64,000 nucleotides of DNA. It comes from CAYWMY01 sp046352935 (lineage in GTDB: Bacteria; Pseudomonadota; Gammaproteobacteria; Steroidobacterales; Steroidobacteraceae). Below, one piece after another: positions 35,156 through 42,972 of this stretch (positions within the stretch are counted from its first letter, which is position 1; each line of letters starts with the position of its first letter). The translations under genes and the position numbers were made by a program. The DNA lies in NCBI GenBank assembly GCA_046352935.1, contig JAXMGR010000001.1, positions 256,341-320,340 on the forward strand. The letters are read 5' to 3'. The notes under the pieces were generated by a model that searched no databases, had not been told where the DNA came from, and saw only the letters and a program-made list of their open reading frames with translations.

Positions 35156-36400
35156 ATGGCAATCATGAACAAGATGATTCTGGGCGCGGCCGTGGCGGCT
35201 GCGATGGCTGTGGCGGCGCCGGCGGCGCAGGCTTTCGACACCAGCAAGCTGACCGCGCGCCTGGGCGCGGTGGTCATCGTGCCGGCGGACCACTCGAAGG
35301 CGATTCCGTCGCTCGCCGTTCCGAAGGATGCCATCGACGTATCGAATGAATGGGCGCCGGACCTCGATTTCGAATATGCGCTCACGGAGCGCATCGGCGT
35401 CGAGCTGCTGCTGACGATCCCGACGAAGCACAAGGTCGTTGCGGAGCAGACGGCGCTCGGGCCGGATGTGCGGCTCGGCAGCGTGACGCATCTGCCGCCG
35501 ACGGTGACGGCCAAGTACTACTTCGCAACGCAGAAGATCCGTCCCTACCTCGGCGCGGGCCTGAACCTCACGTGGTTCACCGACGACAAGCTGGCTGTGC
35601 CCGGCGCAAAGCTCGATGTAGACGACTGGAGCGTCGGACCGGCCCTGCAGGCAGGTGTCGACATCAGCCTGAACGATCGGTGGCTGGTGTCCCTGGACGC
35701 GAAGCGCGCCTGGATCAAGACGGACGTCGGCATCGCGGGTGGCGCCAGGCTGACCACGGTCAAGGTGGATCCCTGGATCCTCGGTCTGCGCTTCGGCTAT
35801 CGCTTCGGCGCGCAGTCCGCATCGGCGCCCGCACCTGCTGCTGCGCCGCCTCCGCCGCCGCCTCCTCCGCCTCCTCCGCCCGATTCCGATCGCGACGGTG
35901 TGACCGATGCGAATGATCGCTGCCCCGGCACGCCTGCCGGCGCCAGGGTCGATGCGGTCGGCTGCGAGATCGATTCCGACGGCGATGGCGTCGTCGACCG
36001 GCTCGACCAGTGCCCCGGCACACCGGCCGGCGCCAAGGTCGACGCCCGCGGCTGCGAACTCGTCATCACGTTGAAGGGCGTGAATTTCGAAACAGACTCC
36101 GCGAAGCTGACCGCCGACTCGTCCGCGATCCTCGATGAGGCGGCAGCCGTGCTGAAACAGCGTCCGGGGGCGGTCGTCGAGGTGCAGGGGCACACGGACT
36201 CCCGCGGCAAGGACGCCTACAACCAGCGATTGTCGGAGCGCCGTGCCAAGGCCGTGCAGGACTATCTCGTCGGCGCGGGCGTCAGTGCCGGCGTTCTCGC
36301 GGCGAAGGGCTACGGGGAGGCCGAGCCGGTGGCCAGCAACGACACGGACGACGGGCGTGCGCAGAACCGGCGTGTGGACCTGAAGTTCGTCAAGAACTGA
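35156..36400 (+). CDS. OmpW-type beta-barrel fused to TSP3 repeats and an OmpA peptidoglycan-binding domain
   Basis: 414 residues; the start is preceded by TTAAGGGATCCGAAA. A signal peptide (ILGAAVAAAMAVAAPAAQA) is followed by an OmpW-like barrel, residues about 30-225, with LPPTVTAKYYFATQKIRPYL then GAGLNLTWFTD and DWSVGPALQAGVDISLNDRW. A run of prolines links to two TSP3-like calcium repeats (DSDRDGVTDANDRCPGTPAG; DSDGDGVVDRLDQCPGTPAG). The C-terminus is an OmpA domain (GVNFETDSAKLTADSSAILD, VQGHTDSRGKDAYNQRLSER). OmpA proteins usually carry an 8-strand OmpA barrel; here OmpW supplies the barrel. It should form an outer-membrane channel tethered to peptidoglycan. Two FNR-type sites upstream and a strong terminator downstream suggest a single-gene unit. 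Confidence 0.88.
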   Translation: MAIMNKMILGAAVAAAMAVAAPAAQAFDTSKLTARLGAVVIVPADHSKAIPSLAVPKDAIDVSNEWAPDLDFEYALTERIGVELLLTIPTKHKVVAEQTALGPDVRLGSVTHLPPTVTAKYYFATQKIRPYLGAGLNLTWFTDDKLAVPGAKLDVDDWSVGPALQAGVDISLNDRWLVSLDAKRAWIKTDVGIAGGARLTTVKVDPWILGLRFGYRFGAQSASAPAPAAAPPPPPPPPPPPPDSDRDGVTDANDRCPGTPAGARVDAVGCEIDSDGDGVVDRLDQCPGTPAGAKVDARGCELVITLKGVNFETDSAKLTADSSAILDEAAAVLKQRPGAVVEVQGHTDSRGKDAYNQRLSERRAKAVQDYLVGAGVSAGVLAAKGYGEAEPVASNDTDDGRAQNRRVDLKFVKN

Positions 36401-36438
36401 GCGCCACGATCCGGGCCGCGCCTGCGGCCACAGCGATG

Positions 36439-36473
36439 GGGCTCCCGGTCGGTGACGATCGGGAGCCCTTTTT
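36439..36473 (+). terminator. Rho-independent terminator after the OmpW-OmpA gene
   Basis: Stem GGGCTCCCG (36439-36447) and CGGGAGCCC (36460-36468), a 12-base loop, then TTTTT. A canonical intrinsic terminator starting 38 bases after the stop codon. Confidence 0.93.
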
Positions 36474-36494
36474 GTTGTGGCATGCTCGCACGCC

Positions 36495-37790
36495 ATGATG
36501 TCCGGGTGGCGTCGCGTCCTGTTCCTGACGGTTCTCGCAGCCGTCGTCCTGCATGCCGCTCCCGTAGCCGCCGACGCGCGCTACCTCGAGGACGACGCGG
36601 CGATCGCGCGGGTCCTGTCCCTCGTCGGGCAGCGTCTCGAGCTCATGCCTGCCGTTGCTGCAGTGAAGTGGCGCTCGGGTGCGCCGATCGCGGATCCGGC
36701 GCGCGAGCGCGAGGTCGTCTCGCGGGCCATGAAACGTGCGCTGCGCTTCGGCCTCGCGAGCGAGCCCGTTGCGGGGCTCGTCGAACTGCAGATGCGCTTC
36801 GGGCGCGAGGCGCAGCAGCGACTGCACGAGCGCTGGCGCGAGCGGGGGTTCGACGTCGTCGCGGCCCCACCGGATCTGGCGCGGGACCTGCGGCCCCGGA
36901 TCGATGCCCTCACAGGAGAGCTGCTGCGCGCAATCCATCTGGCGCTGCCGGCACTCATCGCACCGCAACTGGACGAGCGCCGTGCGGAGCTTGCCTCGGC
37001 GCGGCTCGGGAACCTGCTGACCGGCCCGGAGCGCGCCGAGCTGCTGCGGGCTCTCGGTGGGCTGCGCCGTGCGCCGGTGCCGATCCTGACGCGTGTCCGG
37101 GCAGCCGGCGTGCTGCGCATCGGCACTACGGGCGACTATGCGCCATTCAGCATCGAGCACGAAGGTGCGCTGTCCGGGGCCGACATCGAGCTCGCGCAGG
37201 TGCTGGCCGCGCATCTCGGGGTCGAGGCCGTCTTCGTGCGCACGAGCTGGCCCACGCTGCTCGGCGATCTTGCCGCTGATCGCTACGATGTCGCGCTCTC
37301 GGGAATCTCGGTGACACCGGAACGGTGGCGCGCGGGCTTCTTCTCGCACCGCTACCATGAAGGTGGCAAGGTGCCGATCGCGCGCTGCACCGAAGGCGGG
37401 CGCTTCGACACGCTCGCGGAGATCGATTCGCCCGGCGCCCGCGTCATCGTCAATCCCGGCGGAACCAACGAGCAGTACGCGCGGGAGCACCTGCGGGCTG
37501 CCGCGCTCCGCGTGCACGCCGAAAACCGCAGCGTGTTCGACGAGATCATCGCAGGTCGGGCCGACGTCATGATCACCGACGACGTCGAGGTGGAACTGCA
37601 GACGCGTCGCCACCCGGAGCTGTGCCGCACGATGCCCGTGACGCTCACACGATCCGTCAAGGCCGTGCTCATGCCGCGGGACCGGGCGCTGCGGACGGCG
37701 GTCGACCGCTGGCTGCGGCCGCAGATCACGAGGGGTGTTCCGAATCGGTTGCTCGATGCCTCGATGCGGGCCGGACCGGCCGGCAGGTGA
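36495..37790 (+). CDS. Periplasmic chorismate mutase (AroQ-gamma) fused to cyclohexadienyl dehydratase (PheC)
   Basis: 431 residues with a signal peptide (VLFLTVLAAVVLHAAPVAAD). Residues about 30-190 are all-helical: LVGQRLELMPAVAAVKWRSG then DPAREREVVSRAMKRALRFG, the secreted AroQ-gamma chorismate mutase fold. From about 200 the chain is a solute-binding-like PheC: AGVLRIGTTGDYAPFSIEHE, SWPTLLGDLAADRYDVALSG, VNPGGTNEQYAREHL and GRADVMITDDVEVELQ. Together they would convert chorismate to prephenate and then phenylpyruvate (or arogenate to phenylalanine) in the periplasm. In Pseudomonas the two activities are separate secreted proteins. Two adjacent ATGs are possible starts. Why an organism keeps a periplasmic phenylalanine branch is unresolved. 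Confidence 0.83.
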   Translation: MMSGWRRVLFLTVLAAVVLHAAPVAADARYLEDDAAIARVLSLVGQRLELMPAVAAVKWRSGAPIADPAREREVVSRAMKRALRFGLASEPVAGLVELQMRFGREAQQRLHERWRERGFDVVAAPPDLARDLRPRIDALTGELLRAIHLALPALIAPQLDERRAELASARLGNLLTGPERAELLRALGGLRRAPVPILTRVRAAGVLRIGTTGDYAPFSIEHEGALSGADIELAQVLAAHLGVEAVFVRTSWPTLLGDLAADRYDVALSGISVTPERWRAGFFSHRYHEGGKVPIARCTEGGRFDTLAEIDSPGARVIVNPGGTNEQYAREHLRAAALRVHAENRSVFDEIIAGRADVMITDDVEVELQTRRHPELCRTMPVTLTRSVKAVLMPRDRALRTAVDRWLRPQITRGVPNRLLDASMRAGPAGR

Positions 37791-37914
37791 TTCCGGCCCG
37801 GAGGTGCCCCGGAGGGCTTCAGCCGTGCTGCGACACCGGGTTGGCAACGGTGCCCGGCCCGGTGGATCATCGGACTCGGGTGAGCGGATCCCGGTTCCGG
37901 TGGCGGAGGTGGAC

Positions 37915-38340
37915 ATGAAGATCATCAGGCGGTCGATGCTGGTTGCAGGCCTGTGTCTCGCCCTGGCGTCCGGGCGTGCCGCTGCCGCCGACGTTGCACC
38001 GATTTCGGCGGCCGAGCTCGAAGGACGGCTCGTACGACGGGGCGAGCCACTTGTCGTGCTCGATGTCCGGACTGCAGAGGAGTTCGCGGCGGGTCATGTG
38101 CCCGGCGCACGCAACATTCCCGTGGCCGAGCTCGGGTCCCGCATGAGCGAACTCGCGCCCCTCAAGGACGTCGAGATGGTGGTGTACTGCCGCTCCGGAC
38201 GGCGCGCCGGCCTCGCCCTCGAGACACTGGGTTCGCAGGGCTTCCGCCGTCTGCGACATCTCGATGGCGACATGATCGGCTGGGACTCGGGCGGCCACCG
38301 CCTGGAGGCGGGCGCCGGCGCTGCTGCAGTCGCGCGCTGA
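37915..38340 (+). CDS. Secreted rhodanese-domain protein
   Basis: 141 residues with a signal peptide (MKIIRRSMLVAGLCLALASG). A single rhodanese domain follows: VVLDVRTAEEFAAGHVPGAR then NIPVAELGSRM, and the active-site loop YCRSGRRAG with the persulfide-forming Cys. Strong ribosome site GGAGGTGGAC. Periplasmic single-domain rhodaneses move sulfane sulfur or serve as thiol carriers; partners are not visible here. It stops one base before the convergent channel gene's stop. Confidence 0.87.
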   Translation: MKIIRRSMLVAGLCLALASGRAAAADVAPISAAELEGRLVRRGEPLVVLDVRTAEEFAAGHVPGARNIPVAELGSRMSELAPLKDVEMVVYCRSGRRAGLALETLGSQGFRRLRHLDGDMIGWDSGGHRLEAGAGAAAVAR

Positions 38341-40035
38341 TCAGCCGCGACGACCCTGCAGCCGCTGCCAGATCCAGCCGCCGGGCAGGTCGATACCGCG
38401 CACCACATAGTCGAGCACGTTGATGTTCATGAGCGTCGACCGCTGCGTGCGTCGTGCGGCCGGCCTCCCGGCGAACAGCAGCTCGTCCCCGCGTGCCAGT
38501 CGCGTGGACTCATCGGGCATCGCGGCGGCGGCCTGGCCCCGCACCAGCAGGAGCGGCATGCATTCCAGCCGATGTTCCCGCGCGCCGCTGTCGCGCACGA
38601 GGTCCGCGAGCGTGACTGCATGATCCGCGCGGCCCAGGGCCTCGTGGCAGGCCGGTGCGTCGCTGGCGGTCAGGGCGACACGCCACAGGTCGGGGGTCTC
38701 GGCGCCGATCGCGTCCTGGATCCGGTCGATCGCGCGATCCGCCCAGGCGTCGTCCTCCTGCTTCACGATCTCCAGGAAACGCGCGAGCAGCGGTGTCTGC
38801 AGCAGTGCCAGGCACTCGTTGGCGATGATCTCGCTCGAGACCATGGTGATGTCGGCCCCGTAGGCATCGAACAGCGCGTGATTGGCTCGCAGGTTCTGGC
38901 GCAGGACCGTGAAGATCGAAGGGCTGAGCTCGCGCGCCGTGACTGCGATCGCGAGATTGCTGACGTCGTCGTCCGTGCCGGCGACGATGCCGACCGCGTG
39001 GGTCACTCCGGCCTGCCGCAGTGCCTCGGCATCGGTGCCGAGGCCGCGCACGAGACCGAGGCCCGCGAGCGAGGTCTCGTCGGGGTCGATCACGGTGACG
39101 TCGAGATTCTGGCCCCGAAAGGCCCTGGTGACTTCGGTGCCGAAGCGGCCGTAGCCGCAGACGATCCAGCGGCCGCGCGGCGGAGCCGTCTCCGGACGCA
39201 GCGTGGTACCGGGAAGACCCGTGAGCCAGGACATGAGCCGATGACTGCCGGGAGACTGGATCGCAACGGCGAGATAGTCCCCGAACTTCGCGAAGGGGTT
39301 GACGACCTGGTCGGCCCCGAAGGAAATCATGTTCGCGGCCGCCTCACGGCTCATCGCACGCGCCAGCACCGGCACCGAGGGATTCAGCAGACGCACGGCG
39401 ATTGCGACCGCCAGGTTCACCTGGTCGTCGCTGGTGAGCGCCAGCACGCCGCTGCATTCCCGCCGCGTGAGGCCGGCCGCGACGAGATGCTCGGGCGTTC
39501 GCGCATTGGCGACCATGGCGGGCGCATCCCGGCCGAGGTCGAGGAGATCGAGTTCCTGGACGCGATCTTCGCTGAGGTCGAGTACCACGAACCGGATTCC
39601 CAGTGCATCGAGTGCGCTCCCGACCAGCGCTCCCGTCTCGCCGAACCCGCAGACGAGATAGAAGGGCTCGCGCAGTGCGCGTACCTGACGACGGAAGCGC
39701 CCGGCCACCAGCGCGGCGTGGAAGCTGCGGTCCTGCACGAGCGTCAGCAGGCTCGCAACTGCATAGGCCCACCCGACCACCGATGCATAGATGACCATCG
39801 TCACCCAGACGCGCTGCGCGATGTTGAAGACCTGCGGGATCTCACCGAAGCCGATCGTGCTCGCGGTGTAGCTCATGAAGTACAGCGCGTCGAAGATCGA
39901 CATGCGCCAGGGTCGGCCTGTGGCGTCCGTGCCGGGGATCAGCGCGAGTCCGACGATGCCGACCGCGAAGATCACGACCAGCAGCACGATCGGCGCGCGT
40001 AGGCGCCGGAGCGCGACGAAGACGGCGCTGTTCAC
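38341..40035 (-). CDS. Potassium channel protein with two RCK (TrkA-N) domains
   Basis: 564 residues. Two membrane helices (residues about 14-34 and 75-98) flank a pore loop with filter TIGFGE at 60-65, a variant of T-x-GYGD. Two consecutive RCK modules follow: FYLVCGFGETGALVGSALDA (about 125) and GRWIVCGYGRFGTEVTRAFR (about 285), each a Rossmann GxGxxG nucleotide site, and a TrkA-C-like end (MPLLLVRGQAAAA). Unlike MthK, both RCK domains are in one chain. It likely conducts K+ or related cations across the inner membrane under nucleotide or Ca control. A small membrane protein is encoded immediately upstream. Confidence 0.87.
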   Translation of the reverse strand: MNSAVFVALRRLRAPIVLLVVIFAVGIVGLALIPGTDATGRPWRMSIFDALYFMSYTASTIGFGEIPQVFNIAQRVWVTMVIYASVVGWAYAVASLLTLVQDRSFHAALVAGRFRRQVRALREPFYLVCGFGETGALVGSALDALGIRFVVLDLSEDRVQELDLLDLGRDAPAMVANARTPEHLVAAGLTRRECSGVLALTSDDQVNLAVAIAVRLLNPSVPVLARAMSREAAANMISFGADQVVNPFAKFGDYLAVAIQSPGSHRLMSWLTGLPGTTLRPETAPPRGRWIVCGYGRFGTEVTRAFRGQNLDVTVIDPDETSLAGLGLVRGLGTDAEALRQAGVTHAVGIVAGTDDDVSNLAIAVTARELSPSIFTVLRQNLRANHALFDAYGADITMVSSEIIANECLALLQTPLLARFLEIVKQEDDAWADRAIDRIQDAIGAETPDLWRVALTASDAPACHEALGRADHAVTLADLVRDSGAREHRLECMPLLLVRGQAAAAMPDESTRLARGDELLFAGRPAARRTQRSTLMNINVLDYVVRGIDLPGGWIWQRLQGRRG

Positions 40036-40036
40036 C

Positions 40037-40420
40037 TCACCTCCGCTGCAGTGTGGTCTCCACGATCAGGATCACCACCGAGATGATGTTGGCGAGCAGT
40101 GCGCCCGCGGACAGCGACACGATGCTGGTCACCGCGGTGGGCGCGAGGACGCCATCCGGCGTGACGGGTGCCAGCGTCCAGACCAGTGCGGCCGCAGCGA
40201 GCTGCAGCAGCGCGACCAGGCTGGTGGCCAGGTGCATGGCGCCGACCTGCGTACGGTCGCCGAACTTGAGTACCGTCGCGATGACGTTCACGACGAAGGC
40301 CGCGAAGAATTCCCAGAGGTTGTGGTGCAGGGGATTGTCGATCTCGCCGATCACGAAGCCGAAGTTCAGTGTCGCGGCGGAGATGATGAAGAACGCGAAG
40401 ATGACTTTCTCGAGGTTCAT
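40037..40420 (-). CDS. DUF6394-like small integral membrane protein
   Basis: 127 residues starting MNLEKVIFAFFIISAATLNF and continuing GFVIGEIDNPLHHNLWEFFA. About four membrane helices; the HHNLWEFFAAFVVNVIATVL then KFGDRTQ stretch is the conserved core. It ends one base before the channel gene begins, so the two are almost certainly co-transcribed and it may be an accessory subunit of the RCK channel. The start follows the first hydrophobic residues; an upstream open frame of 33 codons is basic and unsupported. Function unknown; the family name is from memory. Confidence 0.75.
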   Translation of the reverse strand: MNLEKVIFAFFIISAATLNFGFVIGEIDNPLHHNLWEFFAAFVVNVIATVLKFGDRTQVGAMHLATSLVALLQLAAAALVWTLAPVTPDGVLAPTAVTSIVSLSAGALLANIISVVILIVETTLQRR

Positions 40421-40549
40421 GGCGTACACCGGGCCGTTCGATGGCGCGATGGTATGCGAAACCCGTGACCGGGTGACGATCAGCATCCGGCGCCGCGGGT
40501 CCTGCCCCGGTCGGATCAACGGAGGTGGGCGGGTGCACGGCGGGACAGG

Positions 40550-40636
40550 TGTCGCCCGCCGGTCGCGGGGGAACGCACGCCCAAGGTGCGGTGGAGCTGT
40601 TGGGCGCTCTGTCGCCCGCCGATGCAGGGGAAACGC
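40550..40636. repeat. Degenerate 27-bp direct repeat, 60-bp period
   Basis: Two copies of TGTCGCCCGCC-N6-GGGG-R-AACGC, at 40550-40576 and 40610-40636, match at 22 of 27 positions with a 33-base interval. Copy 1 contains a CCCGC-N5-GCGGG dyad. The period and dyad recall a type I-E CRISPR unit, but there are only two diverged copies and no cas genes. It occupies the 264-base gap between the membrane protein gene and tRNA-Gly, which holds no gene that I can support. Confidence 0.45.
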
Positions 40637-40684
40637 TGCGCGCTTGCCGGTGGATGTGCCCGGCCCCTAGAATCCCGGACAGGT

Positions 40685-40758
40685 GCGGGTGTAGTTCAAT
40701 GGTAGAACTGCAGCTTCCCAAGCTGCTAACGTGGGTTCGATTCCCATCACCCGCTCCA
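40685..40758 (+). tRNA. tRNA-Gly (anticodon CCC)
   Basis: A full cloverleaf: acceptor GCGGGTG/CACCCGC, D arm GTTC-AATGGTA-GAAC, anticodon stem GCAGC/GCTGC around loop TTCCCAA (anticodon CCC at 40717-40719), T arm GTGGG-TTCGATT-CCCAT, discriminator T and encoded CCA at 40756-40758. It sits at the border between core genes and the catabolic island to its right. Confidence 0.95.
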
Positions 40759-40810
40759 TCTCCTGCGCGGAGTCCGTTGCGGGCCCGCCGTGTCCAGCGG
40801 CTCCGTCTCC

Positions 40811-40833
40811 ACTTTTTATTTTAAGTATAAAGT
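40811..40833. promoter_or_regulatory. AT-rich operator-like site upstream of the dehydrogenase/hydratase gene
   Basis: A 23-base imperfect dyad with arms ACTTT (40811-40815) and AAAGT (40829-40833), symmetric at 18 positions. It contains TTTTAAG-TA-TAAA (40819-40831), the motif shared with sites at 46007 and 57822. It lies 77 bases upstream of the gene start in otherwise GC-rich DNA. Proposed binding site for the MarR regulator encoded at 45475; inferred, not shown. Confidence 0.5.
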
Positions 40834-40909
40834 AATACACTGGGGCCGGAATCGGGTCGATGTCGTCGACGGATCGGCCGGGCATCGCCCGCGTCGCAGC
40901 CAGGAACGA

Positions 40910-42946
40910 ATGAAGATGTCCCAGGTACAGCAGTCCGCTGCCCCGAGGCAGCGGTTCTCGAATCCCCTGTTGATCCGGCCGCGCCGTTCCATGCCGCAGC
41001 GCATCGGCGTCATCGGTGCCGGAACCATCGGTCCGGACATCGGCTACTACCTCGCGAGCGAGGTGTCGCATTGCCACCTGGTGCTGCTGGACATCAATCC
41101 GGACGCATTGCCGAAGGCGCGTGCGCGCATCGCGGGCTACACCGAGAAGGGCGTGAAGCGCGGCAAGCTCAGCGTCGAGAAGGCCGCGCAGGTCCTCGGC
41201 AATCTCACCACCACGACGAGCTACGAGGACCTGCGCGGATGCGACTGGGTGCTCGAGGCCGCGACTGAGAACCTGGACCTCAAGCGGAGAATCTTCGCGC
41301 AGGCCGAGGCGGTGCTGGCGCCGGATGCACTGATCACGTCGAACACCAGTTCCCTGCCGGCGGAGCGTCTGTTCCGCGACCTCCGTCATCCGGGGCGCGC
41401 GACGGTCACGCATTTCTTCGCACCTGCATTCCAGAATCCGATCGTCGAGGTCATCGACTGGCCCGGTCTCGAGCCGGAAGCGCTCGACGACCTGCGCTGG
41501 TTCTTCGCCGCGACGGGCAAGGTGCCGATGGTCACCGCCGACCAGGTGTGCTTCATGCTCGATCGCATCTTCGACAACTGGTGCAACGAGTCGGGTCACC
41601 TGCTGGCGCAGGCGAGTGCTGCGGAGATCGACTCGGTGGCCCAGGCGTTCGTGCACGCGGGGCCGTTCTTCGTCCTGAATCTCGCCAACGGCAATCCCAT
41701 CATCATCGAGACCAACACGCTGCAGGCCGAGGAGGAGGGCGCCCACTACCGGCCCGCGCCGATCTTCTCTTCCGTGGAGCGCTGGCACACCGTGGCCCCC
41801 GGAAAGTCCGTGCCGGTCGCTGATCCCGTCCGGGAGGCGGTTCGCGATCGCCTGGCCGGCATCCTGTACTCGCAGTCCATGGACATACTCGACCGGCAGA
41901 TCGGCAGTGCGGCCGACCTGGAGCTCGGCTGCCGCCTGGCCTTCGGTTTCCGGCAGGGGCCGGCGGCCCTGATGCGGGACGCAGGCGCGGCCGAGGTCGA
42001 TCGCGTGCTGGCGCGCCTGCGCAGCGAGAGGCCGGGCATGCCGGGCAGGTGCCGCGCCCTCGACGTCTATACGCAGTTCGCGCGCGACATCCTGGTCGAC
42101 GACGTCGATGGCGTGCGTGTCATCACGCTGCGCAGGCCCGAGGCGCTGAATGCGCTGCACGACGACCTCAACGATGAGATCCTCGCGGCCATCCAGGAGG
42201 CCGAGAGCAATCCCCGCATCATCGGATTCGTGATCACAGGCTACGGCCCGCGCGCTTTCTCGGCCGGCGCGGACATCGGGCGGTTTCCTCAGCTGCTCGG
42301 CGACGCCCGGGCCGCAGCGGAGTACGCGCGGGCCTGCTCGCGCGTGCTCGTGCACCTCGACCGCATGCGTAAGCCCGTCGTGGCCGCGCTCAATGGCATG
42401 GCCCTGGGTGGTGGCCTCGAGCTCGCCATGCGCGCGCACGGCATCGTTGCGGTGCGCGGCGCGAACCTGCAGTTCCCGGAGATCACGCTCGGCATCGTGC
42501 CGGGCATCGGCGCAATGGTCGTCCCATATCGCCGTTGGCCGCAGGCGGCCGCGACGCTGCACGACATGCTGCGCCTCGGTCGGCGCATCACGACCGACAC
42601 CGCTGCGGGTCTCGGCATGATCGACGCCTGCGTCGAGCCCGCAGACCTGCTGCCCCGTGCGATGACGCTGGTCCGCGAACTCGCGGGCCAGCCGCGCGAG
42701 AGCATGGATGGGCCGGTGCAGCTTCCCGAGCTGCCACAGCTCGATGCTGCGGGCGCCCGGCTCAGCGCTGCGGTGCTCGGGATCATGGACCGCGCCATCT
42801 TCTCAGCCGCGGCGACGACGAGCCTGGAGGCGGCGCTGGAGGTCGGCTATCAGGCCTTCGGCGAGAGCGCGTGCACGGCCGCCGCGCGTGAAGGCATCGA
42901 TGCATTCCATTCGGCACGGGCGCCCGATTTCTCGCGCACTGGATGA
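40910..42946 (+). CDS. 3-hydroxyacyl-CoA dehydrogenase/enoyl-CoA hydratase fusion
   Basis: 678 residues (a second ATG two codons on is equally good). The N-terminal half is an NAD-dependent dehydrogenase: IGVIGAGTIGPDIGYYLASE, LEAATENLDLKRRIF, SNTSSLPAERLFRDLRHPGR and the catalytic VTHFFAP. The C-terminal third is a crotonase: VITLRRPEALNALHDDLNDE, oxyanion FSAGADIGRF, NGMALGGGLELAMRAHG and FPEITLGIVPGIG, with both catalytic Glu positions kept. The order, dehydrogenase then hydratase, is that of FadN and archaeal hydroxybutyryl-CoA enzymes, opposite to FadB/FadJ. It performs two beta-oxidation-type steps on a CoA thioester. First gene of a unit with the LLM flavoprotein, 26 bases before it. 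Confidence 0.9.
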   Translation: MKMSQVQQSAAPRQRFSNPLLIRPRRSMPQRIGVIGAGTIGPDIGYYLASEVSHCHLVLLDINPDALPKARARIAGYTEKGVKRGKLSVEKAAQVLGNLTTTTSYEDLRGCDWVLEAATENLDLKRRIFAQAEAVLAPDALITSNTSSLPAERLFRDLRHPGRATVTHFFAPAFQNPIVEVIDWPGLEPEALDDLRWFFAATGKVPMVTADQVCFMLDRIFDNWCNESGHLLAQASAAEIDSVAQAFVHAGPFFVLNLANGNPIIIETNTLQAEEEGAHYRPAPIFSSVERWHTVAPGKSVPVADPVREAVRDRLAGILYSQSMDILDRQIGSAADLELGCRLAFGFRQGPAALMRDAGAAEVDRVLARLRSERPGMPGRCRALDVYTQFARDILVDDVDGVRVITLRRPEALNALHDDLNDEILAAIQEAESNPRIIGFVITGYGPRAFSAGADIGRFPQLLGDARAAAEYARACSRVLVHLDRMRKPVVAALNGMALGGGLELAMRAHGIVAVRGANLQFPEITLGIVPGIGAMVVPYRRWPQAAATLHDMLRLGRRITTDTAAGLGMIDACVEPADLLPRAMTLVRELAGQPRESMDGPVQLPELPQLDAAGARLSAAVLGIMDRAIFSAAATTSLEAALEVGYQAFGESACTAAAREGIDAFHSARAPDFSRTG

Positions 42947-42972
42947 TCAGCGTTCTTCGAGGGGGGCAGGAC

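Noticed and set aside
40550..40636. Functional CRISPR array
   Set aside because: Only two diverged copies, one interval, weakened dyad in copy 2 and no cas genes in the window.
40667..42562. Minus-strand open frame opposite the dehydrogenase/hydratase gene, ending through tRNA-Gly
   Set aside because: Its C-terminal residues are the antisense of the tRNA, a well-known artefact, and the plus strand has a complete two-domain enzyme.
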